The notes under the pieces: model-generated
What the model was told of the DNA's origin: nothing
What the model saw: only the letters and a program-made list of their open reading frames with translations
Databases searched by the model: none
Made by a program: the position numbers and the translations under genes
Shown here: positions 11,526 to 20,898 of the stretch, in pieces
Layout of the letters: each line of letters begins with the position of its first letter
Position numbering within the stretch: position 1 is the stretch's first letter
NCBI RefSeq assembly: GCF_016545825.1
Contig: NC_052619.1
Span: 43,987,682-44,051,681 of the forward strand
Origin: Eucalyptus grandis
Taxonomy: Eukaryota > Streptophyta > Magnoliopsida > Myrtales > Myrtaceae
Reading direction: 5' to 3'
Length of the DNA stretch: 64,000 nucleotides

Positions 11526-13343
11526 AGCTGTCTGTGCCTGTTTATTGTCAGTTTCTTACCTCGTCGAGCAAATTTTTGCTACTACGTCATATGTGCTTGG
11601 CAGCACATAGATCAAGCATAACTGGGCAGATCTTGGGACAAACTATAACAGGGGGATGGTGACAGAAAATCCGTCGTAAGTATGGTTCCTAGCAGATTTG
11701 GGGACCTGTCTCTCTACATGATCTTGCGTCTTCAGACAGATTATAAAAGGGGATAATTGGCAGAATATATAGATCAAGCATAATTGGGCAGATCTTAGGA
11801 CAAACTATAACAGGGGGGTGGTTCTTAGTTGGGTTATAAAAGTGTGTTTGGGGGTAACTATGGCTTAAAATTTTTTACTTTCACGATGCCTTTGGGTTAT
11901 TCTATTGTTTTCTATTTAACATAAGCCGGATGTCACTGGACAACAAACAACATGCTGTAAGAGGGATCACTTAGAGGCTTTTAGTTTGAATGGGCAACTT
12001 CTCTTTAGAGAGATCTTGCAACAGTGATCTAATTGAGAGAACATTTGTGGATGACTCATGTACTAGTATTGGCTAGGGTGGGTTTCAATCAGCTGCATCT
12101 TCCAAACATCGCATATGAACCATGCTCACCGTTATGACAATGTTGTTCTCTCTATCATGAAACTATGCAGTAATTTGGCCTAGTTGTTCAGCTCCTAAGA
12201 GAGGATATTGAGCAATCTGGTCCTTTATCTGCCAGATGAGACTCCTTGCTTGATGTTGTAGTCAGAAAGGTAATGACTAGGTCATGTTTCCCACAATACT
12301 TTTGAGCATCATAGCTATGTATTTCAAACTCTAAAAGTCAAAGTTTTCATGGCTTATTTTTTTTTCCCACTAAACTTTTCGTTTAGATGCATATGCTTGA
12401 TACGTCTCATGCTTCTTGCCCCCTGTACTTCAGCTTCTTCTTTCAAAATTAATACTTCAACAGAAAGACAATGTTGTAATCTAGAGCTACTTCATCACTG
12501 TTCAGATCACATTGAAACAGATCCTATTTCTCTAGATTTTAAGTTTCATCTCAACAAAGTATGAATAAAAAAATTGATGAATTCTGAACAAGCTTAGCAA
12601 GCATGAAATGTTAGATCATGGCAGCGTCAAACGGATGAAAAATCATACTGGAAACACAAGCCATCCGCCACAATTTTGCATGTACTTGCCCTCATGTATG
12701 CAAGAAGATCAAATACATTGCCCACGGCATATTAGAAAGCATAATTTGCTCATAGTTAAAAAAAAAAAATCATATTTCTCTGAAGATACTATAATTTCCG
12801 ATTTAAACTTGATAACATCAAGACATCAAAGAATTTCACTTCGGTGAAAACCAGTGAAGAAGAAGAGATAAACAACCCGGGGCCAAAGGAAAAGGAAAGA
12901 ACAAACTAATGTTAGCTTAACTTGTGGCACTTCCTAGTGTAAATTTTTTAGGGGAAATTAAGAAAAGGAAATGTTTAACCAGTCAGAAAGAATGTAGCGA
13001 GGATAGAAAGAATTAATATCAATCGACTTCTTCTTTTTTTTTTTGGTCGGTCATATAAATTGACTTCTTGACACTTCAGGAAACTCCACTTTCCAATTTA
13101 GACTAGGAAAAGGACAGAAAAGATGGAAAATTAGTTCCATGAACCACTATCTATTTCATGATTATGTGTTGCAATATTCAAGGTGCGACAGCAAACAGAA
13201 TCACTACCAAACCGCATCCATCAGTAATCAACATAAGGAATCATAAACCAGTAAGCTTGAGTTGTCAATTGTCTTATGTCACAATTTCATAGTGGAGCTA
13301 AGTAGATACAAAATCAGCAACAAATGCTAGTTTAGAAACTGAC
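11526..13343. other. Non-coding stretch
   Basis: No conserved coding segment was found. It contains a short direct duplication (11607-11821), A/T runs near 12357 and 12759, and a SINE-tail fragment at 13031-13047. The last exon expected for the TAD2-like relic, with a KCTGGIMA-like peptide, was looked for on the minus strand here and not found. Confidence 0.5.
11607..11821. repeat. Direct duplication, two ~53-bp copies 162 bp apart
   Basis: The blocks at 11607-11659 and 11769-11821 are nearly identical; both start ATAGATCAAGCATAA and both end in CAAACTATAACAGGGGG. They look like a local segmental duplication of non-coding DNA. Confidence 0.75.
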
Positions 13344-16154
13344 CTAATGCATGCCTCAGAGGTACTAGATTGCAACGACGGTATCGAGCCACAGCCTCCA
13401 AAGTTATCATTTGCACAGCCGTGATATACTTCATTTATAACAAAAAGTGGTTAAGAGTCCTCTAATCATTTATGTCACATAAAGGGAGCATACTTAAAAC
13501 TTTTCTGCTACTTTTGCAGCCAAAAATCTTGTCCTCTGCCTATTAAGGAAGAACATCAAGAGCATCCATCTCTGCATGTCTTGTTGCCTATGAAAGCACA
13601 AGGAGAAAAATAAAGAAAGCATATCAAATTTCGGAGCTTTGCCAGAGAGAAATTTGCTCCTAGTGTTGTTTCATCATAAATTTAGGAAATGCATTACATG
13701 ATAAATGTTTTCTCCGACAAGTTATCTAATTGAGTATATAAAAGGTTGACCAAGCATATACTGCATGATATCAACAAGTTTTGCTTGCTCGAAGCTGCTG
13801 AGAATCTCACATGAAAAAGAGACTTCTTATTGGATTTGGCCACCTCCACCTTTTCTAACAGTATTTTTTATATATCCCTATAGGAAGGTGCCTTTGTTTC
13901 CTCATTATGCTCGACTAGTTATTATAAGGGCCAATTTTATTTTATTTTTGGCACACCAACTATTTATTACTGTCCACAAAGTCATTGATAGTAGCGTTTT
14001 GTCACCACATAACTATACATGATTACAGAAATAGACTATGAGATAAGAGATTATCTCTACCGGTGACCAGGCTAAAAATATTTGTGTAGATGTGGCCATT
14101 GTGTTAAAAAAATGTGCCCAAGAAGCAGGTTCTTACATCTTAAAAGGCAATGCAATGCTCACAGTTCGTTTTCATACCAATTAAGTATACCGAAGTCTAG
14201 CTAACACGTGGTCTGAGGAAAAAATGTTAGGAACTTCACAAAAGCTGATAAAGACCATAATATGGTTCAAGACAGAGCGCAATGGTAAATGAAATTTGTA
14301 AAACGTTGCGCATAATGAAGCCAGATTATTACTGGTGTTAGCGGAGGTCATATTTTACGAAAGAATAATGATTAAAAAAAAACAATTTACAGCCTAATAA
14401 TGCATGAAAAAATCCACTTATTAACAGATTTGTTCTGATAATTCTTTTATCATCTATTAAAGAAATAAGGAAATAATTATGGGAGAAACATAAAATGATC
14501 AACAATTACTACAAGTGGATAATTCGAGGGTATCAATTTAGAACAATAACAAAGTGTTGTTGGCCAAATTTATACAAGGGGGTGGAGAAGTAATGATAAA
14601 CCATACATTTCGTGTCTCATTAGTCCAGTTTCTTCGTGCCACAATAAGATGCCCATCCTCAACAATCTCACAGCAGTTCAATCAGAGAGTAAAATCTGAA
14701 ATCATTCACTAATTAAGACTGATTTGTTCTGGAAATGCACGTGGTTACTAAAAATTAGTTTTTTACACACCTGGAAGTTCAAGGCTGTCCAAAGCAAGCT
14801 TTGCCTTATATAAGAATAGCAAATAGGTTTTGTTACTTGTTAGGAGAAAAAGAGTCAGAAATTCTCAAGCATGCATACATGCATACAAGCAATTCAAGAG
14901 GAAACCAGCATGAAGTGTCCAGCAGTAGAAATGTTTAGTATCAATGCGCAGCTACTAACGGAATGAATGCATGTTTCACAGCTATATAATTAGGATAGTC
15001 CTGTATAATTTACCGGTCACAAACTTCTAAACAATGATTAGTACAACAAATTCGTCCCGTAATTCAGATGTAAATCCCACCTATCTGTTAAACTGATATG
15101 GCTCTATCCACACTGAAGCAAAAACAACAACTAATTTGAGAAACTATATGTTGCTCATTCTAGTGTGTCCTGTCTTTGGTACCTCAGAAGCATATATTTC
15201 GTTATATAGGTTTCTCTCAAACATTCAAGAAGCTTTCAGGAGTTTTAGCTTCTAGGTCATTTTCCTTCATAAAGGCTGTGGAACATAGGGACTAACAGAG
15301 AACCCTAAACTGTTGCAAAGGCCCCAGAAATCATAATTGACAATTAGCGTCTTGTGCTTTTGTCTCTACTCTACTGAACGACTTATGCAAACTCTATGTT
15401 TCTCGTGATTGTTTCCTTTTCCTTATATCCACGGTCCACAGGGGGAAAGAAAATAACCACTTAACTAGTTATCCATGGGCACAACCGATGTTCTTATTAC
15501 TCCCTCGCTCCAAGTAAATTTGGTTTTCAATTCTCCCTAGTTGCCAAAGTCAACAAGTGGTAAAAAGACTCGACTGTCAAAATGGCTTGCCATCTCACTT
15601 CTTCATTCCTCCATGGTTTTGCCGGCTGGTTGTCCACTTCAATGCGTGGGTTCGCACAAGGGAGTTCCTAACCTATGGCACCTGGATTGGCTCAATTTTT
15701 GGCCAAAAAAGGGATTGAACCAACCCATGTACACCCTCTTCGCATTGTTTTGCTCTCCCCCACTTGTCTATCCTTTGAACCTAGACTTCACCTACTTCTT
15801 TCAATAGCCACCTGACCAGGAAAAAAAAGGCAAAAAGGCTATACATTCTAGGGATTATCGCTGATTTTTTGGCTTGTAAAGTCGATCACCAGTGAATTCA
15901 ATACCAAGCATCCACAGACGAAATTTACGAAGAAACACTCAGTCGACGTCTCTCGAACAATTCAACCGTACATTTTTCAAGTTCCTGCGCAATCGCAGCA
16001 CCATACGAGTCGAATTTCAATATCCATCTCGACTATTATATCAACTGATACAATTCGGATGTGCCAGGCGTTACCTGATCTACAGCAAGCTGCATGACGC
16101 CAAGAACCTCAAAGGACAGAACCGTTCACCCAAAAATATGCCGTCAATTTCCAT
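13344..16154 (-). pseudogene. tRNA adenosine-34 deaminase (TAD2-like) pseudogene
   Basis: TAD2 is the catalytic subunit of the enzyme that converts A34 of tRNA anticodons to inosine. Exon relics appear in the right order on the minus strand. 16154-16075 has FEVLGVMQLAVDQ before a CAG|GTAACG donor. About 14680-14607 has IVEDG and NWTNETRN before a GTATGG donor. 13587-13344, after a CATAG acceptor, has ATRHAEMDALDVL, which keeps the HAE zinc-ligand and proton-shuttle motif, then CSLYVT, then YHGCANDNFGGCGSI. The second zinc motif expected between CSLYVT and the last peptide (CEPCIMC type) is missing, and in-frame stops follow DVLP and CSLYVT. Exon 1 reads in a different frame from its ATG. The enzyme cannot be made. 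Family assignment rests on these peptides. Confidence 0.75.
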
Positions 16155-16637
16155 GGCTCCAGTCAGCAGTTGTAGCTTGCCGGCCTCTGTCGCCGCCGGT
16201 TCGCTGGGGACTCTGTTTTGGGAAGACGAACTTCTATCTGTTCGTTGCCTCCGTCTGGAGGTGGCGATCTACATTTGTCAGAGATCGCCGGTGTCTGATG
16301 GAAGATGAGCAGTTCTTGATGCTGAAACTGGCGTCGGTAAAGTTCGAAGTTTGCCCATGGTGGGAAAAAGAGGATTTAACCAAAAAAAAAAAAAAAAAAT
16401 TATACTTGTGTGTAATACCTAAAGAAAGAAGGTGGAGAGAGAAAGACTACAAGAAAATAGATGAAGAGAAGGAACCAAGAAGGAAAGGGAAAAAGGACCT
16501 GTAATCATGACCAGCTGAGTTTACTCACCTACGAATTGCTCCCTTGGCAAATTCCCATCATTTTAGCAACCAAAGCAGCGAGCAAACATGCCATGATCAA
16601 TCGACTTAGAAGTCCACATAGTCTTCATTCGCGCGCG
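16155..16637. other. Short intergenic region between two minus-strand relics
   Basis: The first part is the GC-moderate region upstream of the TAD2-like ATG at 16154 and may have been its promoter and leader. An A run lies near 16381-16399. No protein motif is seen. Confidence 0.4.
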
Positions 16638-17484
16638 TCAAGGGAGATTTGACAATGTTTCTTGATGCTCAATTGACAATCTTGGGAGTCCTCTGTCGAT
16701 TGCTTTGCTCAAATTATCTTCGTGCATAAGTAAACTCTCAGCTGCTGAATCGGTTGATTCATGACCAACCTCGTAGAGTAAAGCTAGATCAATCAGCCGA
16801 TTGTCTTGAAGTTTAGCCTTTAAATCGTCCCTTAGATGTTTGCATATTATTCGGGATCCCCACTTTTTCACACTTTCACCACATAATGTAACCCCAAACT
16901 CTACATCATTTCGATCAATTTGACCAAAATCAATTGCTCTCCACAGCTGGGAGGGTCTGAAATACAGAAGCGCGACATGATCCAAATCCAATGAATGGGA
17001 ACTCTCTATTGGTCTGTCGCTCCACTGTTTACCATCAATAGACAAAGCAATCTTAAAATCATGATGACCAATATCAGCAACGAAAGAGAGAGCTATTCCA
17101 AGAAATTTGTCATATAAGTCCTTTGAAGCCTTAAAAGATAAGGAACCCTTTTCAATAGGAAGGATCAATGTGGCATCTCTCCTCCACAGAAGACTTCCGC
17201 ACTAAACCAATACTGTTACAAAAATAGACCGGTAGAAAGTAGCCAAGTTAGTATTACTATCCAAATGAGAAGATCCATTTAATCCATGCTTGCATCAATA
17301 CACAAGTCTCACGTGATAGAAATCATTCTGATAGATAGGAGCCACCTACGGTACATGCATATGCATACATTTGCAGAACTACTTCATATTTGTTTGTTTT
17401 TCTTAAGCCTTCAGTCTTGCATTTTCTGCTATTGCGCACCCAATGGAACCAGCATATGCTTCATATCGATATGGGTGTGTTCGT

Positions 17485-17544
<60 letters not shown>

Positions 17545-18403
17545 ATCTAACCTGGCCAAGTGGGTAACGAGTATCAGCCAAACCTCTATGGACAAAATGA
17601 TGAATAGAGTTGAAACCTTCGTTTTTTTGTAGAAGTTTGCAATTATCCGCCCAAAGATAACTCAAAAATGGGGGAAGCTCAGGAATCTCTTGTAATTGAT
17701 GACAGTTTTCAACGCCCAATTGAGACAAACGACCACGCTTACTGATGGATGTAGGAAGGGCAATAATATTGTTCTCTGTCAGATTTAAGTCAACCAAGAT
17801 GGGAAAACAAGAAAGATTCCCAAGAAACTCTACTTCAGACAAATTGCATCCCGTAAGGTCTAAACAGTGTAAATTTGAAAGTCCGGTCTTCATACACGGA
17901 TCAGCCGAATCCTTGTACTTTGGAAACTCGTTTAAATTTACGCAGTAGCTTACTTGCAAGTGTTTAAGGTTTTGTAACTTATAAATGCAAGATGGAAGAT
18001 GTTCCAAGCTTTTGCAATCTTGTATATACATTCCCTCCAAAGAGACCAGATTTTCTATTGATGCAGGAAGTTCTTTAATACTGGTCCCTTCTAACTGAAG
18101 ATTTTTCAGATCTTCAAGTTTACGTGGAATATCAGGGAACCTTTCAAACTTTGTGCATTTTTTAATATTGAGAGTTTGAAGTTTTTTTGACTTGAGCAAA
18201 TTTGGAAAAACACTAAGTTCAAAGCACTCCATTAAATTCAACACTTGTAACTTGTCATGAAATGCAATGGACTCGTGGACTTCCACCAAGTTTGTGCAAT
18301 TACTGATATCCAATTCCTCAAGATTTGGAGTACACGCGATGTCCGGCGTGCAAACTAGGGACTCACAATCATTGAAAATAATGTACTTCAAATTTTGGAA
18401 GTC
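16638..18403 (-). pseudogene. TNL disease-resistance gene fragment (LRR and C-JID exons)
   Basis: Two exons of a TIR-NBS-LRR immune receptor remain. The LRR exon (18403-17552) starts after a TTTTTGCAG acceptor and has about a dozen repeats of the TNL type, such as LEELDISNCTNLVEVHESI and LKNLQLEGTSIKELPASI. It joins in phase 0 at CAG|GTTAG to an acceptor TTTAG at 17202, giving a 350-bp intron. The second exon (17201-16638) carries the C-terminal jelly-roll (C-JID) domain with LILPIEKGSLSF and FLGIALSF and ends at TGA. Frames of both exons are open. The TIR and NB-ARC exons should lie above 18404 but none is visible before the N gap at 18990. It is a fragment, or its 5' part fell in the gap. 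Confidence 0.82.
17483..17544. repeat. Compound (GT)n(GA)n microsatellite in the TNL intron
   Basis: About 20 GT units are followed by about 10 GA units. It lies in the intron between the LRR and C-JID exons, only a few bases inside the donor site. Open frames reading Val-Cys or Thr-His repeats are artefacts of it. Confidence 0.95.
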
Positions 18404-18989
18404 CTGCAAAAACAACGAAACCAGCTTTGGTAAACATTTGAAAGGGAAAAAGAGGTATTTGTAGGATGATCTTGCTTCCTTACACTTAAACCGTGTGATT
18501 CCTATTTGAGAATAGGTTGCTACTAAAGCATATCCGTTATTGATATTTCAAAAAATTATTATATTTTGGGTTATCAATCATAAATGTTGAGCAATTTGTT
18601 TATTTAATGTAGAGGTGAACTCCCGGGGAGTCCACAAATAGGCCTATGTAAGTTTTTGCAAATAGACAGGGAGTCAAACCCGTGAAATGTGGAAGGAAGC
18701 ACGGAGCTTCGACAGATTAGACGCAGTGGAACCTACTATTTAGGTCTCTAAGTAAATTACTTGACCTATTAATTAACTTTTCATTCAAAGTTACTATAAA
18801 TTGATTTTGTGAGAATTAAATATCATATTGAGAAATTATTAAATACTTAGAAACTTTCCAATAATGATACATATGTATGTATACTTTAGCAAATTAGAGT
18901 TTAACTCTTATCATTTTATATTTTAGATATTATTTGAAAAAATTGAATAATATATGGACACACAATATAAAATAGTTCACAAAAGAAAC
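18404..18989. other. AT-rich sequence left of the gap
   Basis: AT-rich, no coding signal on either strand. It would be intron upstream of the TNL LRR exon if the gene were intact. Confidence 0.5.
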
Positions 18990-19089
18990 NNNNNNNNNNN
19001 NNNNNNNNNNNNNNNNNNNNNNNNNNNNNNNNNNNNNNNNNNNNNNNNNNNNNNNNNNNNNNNNNNNNNNNNNNNNNNNNNNNNNNNNN
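18990..19089. other. Assembly gap, exactly 100 N
   Basis: One hundred N bases, the conventional placeholder for a gap of unknown size. Distances and linkage across it are uncertain. Confidence 1.
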
Positions 19090-19472
19090 TTTCACTTACA
19101 TCAATGCAAGCAACATCGGAAGAGCTCACGAATCAATAATTAATAATATGGTCACTATTTAAAATTAAAAACAATCCAAAAATTGAAAATCCAAAATTAA
19201 GAAAGTTCATGCAACATGCATTCCTATTCTTCCACACACAGAGGTTCCCCTTGAGGAAAATACTAAAACCAAAATAATCCAATTAGCATTTCAATAAGCG
19301 TACTCTCGTGAGCATCCTTATATTGGATATTATGACATCAAAACAACCGTAAAAATTAAACCAAAATACAAGTTTCCATTTTATTTTCGTCCGTGTCCAC
19401 ATCATAAATATATAGTTTTGTTAAACTTGTATACTTTTTTTCAAAATTCCCACTAAATTATATCGCAAAACT

Positions 19473-19480
19473 ATATATAA
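19473..19480 (+). promoter_or_regulatory. TATA box of the ARP9-like gene
   Basis: TATATATA in a CTATATATAAACCC context, about 270 bp upstream of the ARP9-like reading frame at 19748. The surrounding 19090-19747 is AT-rich and then becomes a CT-rich leader (19600-19745). The same upstream region recurs in decayed form at 46940-48130, supporting it as the 5' flank of a duplicated gene. Confidence 0.5.
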
Positions 19481-19747
19481 ACCCAGACAAAGGCACTAGA
19501 GTTCGACTACGTGTAGTGCTTAAAGCCCTCGTTCGTTCGCGATTCAAGAAGAACCGTTGCACTCGCCGGGGCATCGTCGGCTTCCGTTTCAGTTAGCCAG
19601 TCACTTCTCTTTCGCTTTGAGAGAGCGCGAGAGACGCTCGGACGAGCTCCTCGACCTCGCTTCCCTTCGCCATGGTGATCATCTCCTCTCTCTCTCCATG
19701 ACTACTCGAGTCGTCGAGCTTTTTCACTGAATCTCTCGCAGTCCCCT

Positions 19748-19978
19748 ATGTTTCTTATTGCGGGGGATTATTTGAAGAAGGCGATTCCTTCACAGCTCAT
19801 CTCGGAGAGAGGCTCCAAACTCGTCGTCATCAACCCTGGTACTCCTCCCACCTGCTCGACCTTTAAAGGTTCTGCGAACATCGGAGCGGGTCTCGCTCAG
19901 CAGGACGCGCCTTTTGTCGTCTCTTATTGCATCGCCCGCTACACCAGCCAGCTCCCCAAGCCAAACGTGCAAGATCAG
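19748..19978 (+). pseudogene. Actin-related protein 9-like first exon(s)
   Basis: The translated start (MFLIAGDYLKKAIPSQL, then SERGSKLVVINPG and SANIGAGLAQQDAPF) resembles the N-terminus of plant ARP9, a nuclear actin-related protein, from memory of the family. A canonical donor follows VQDQ at 19978. Between NPG and SAN is a 30-nt segment (19839-19868) that begins GT and ends AG and stays in frame. It is too short for a normal plant intron and looks like an intron shrunk by deletion. Only the first tens of residues of a roughly 600-residue protein are present; the next 110 bp lead into an unrelated exon-like fragment. I call it a truncated pseudogene or chimera. Confidence 0.6.
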
Positions 19979-20089
19979 GTCCCACAATGTTGATGACTTC
20001 CTCTTTTTGTTTGGTTTTTCTGGCGCGTTTGGGTTTGGCATTGCGGGGGTTGATGGTTTGTGTTGAGCCGAGCGTTCTCTGTATTCGTT

Positions 20090-20690
20090 GGGTTTGACTA
20101 TATGTTCCTTATCTCTATCAGGTGGTTCTACCTTAACACTTCCCATGTGGGATATTAATTGCAGCTATTCACCAATGCTATTGCAGATCAGATTATCCAT
20201 GTCTACATTCAATTTGTATGGTTCACTCTGTAATCACTCACTCTCTCAGGGAGCTCTCTTCTGGATGCTCTTATTTAAATCTTCTCCTCTAAATTTGCCT
20301 CACAAATGATTTTCTTTATCTTGTTTATTGACACTGTGAATTACTTGGCCACAAATTTCCTCAATCCTCCCACATGGATTCTTCAATGGCTTTCCAAAAC
20401 TTCTCAAGCGGTACCAACTTCTCCTCAGGAAGCTGGCATCGATAAACCTTCAAACTATATCTGCAAGAATCATGAATGTGGGAATTTGGATGATGTGGAT
20501 GATGGCTAAGATATTGTTGTCACCTTTTTTACGCCTACTCTTTGACTGAGATGGTATGCTTTTGTTTCCTTTGGCAGGTTGTATGATGTTAGAGCTGTGT
20601 ATATGTTAGCTGATGTTGAAATTGAGGATAAACAGTTCTCAAGACCTGGCGCAGGAATTCCCGCTTCCTGCACGGGATGTATGGATATAG
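20090..20690 (+). pseudogene. Duplicated exon-like fragment, copy 2 (no MITE)
   Basis: This is the uninterrupted counterpart of 10245-11525. It encodes TSPQEAGIDKPSNYICKNHE then CGNLDDVDDG (ending at a TAA near 20507). After a TTTGGCAG acceptor at about 20578 it encodes YDVRAVYMLADVEIEDKQF and SRPGAGIPASCTGC. Both coding stretches match the first copy in frame. I do not recognise the protein. It lies 110 bp downstream of the ARP9-like exon, so it may belong to the same chimeric locus. Confidence 0.5.
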
Positions 20691-20898
20691 ATGATGCTCC
20701 ATGTAATAAAAAGTTTTTGATCATGCCATCAGCAAGTCTTACTCCCCCTCCCCCGCCCCTCCTTCATTCATGACCTAAACATCATAGATCAGTTGAACAA
20801 GATAATCCTCAACACAATTTCACTTTGGATCAATAAACTCGGCAACTCGGCAACTCGGGGATTGGGGGATCAACAAGAACAAGTATGGTAAATCTAAC

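Noticed and set aside
15892..16308. 138-codon plus-strand frame
   Set aside because: It covers the opposite strand of the TAD2-like first exon and upstream region and has no recognisable domain.
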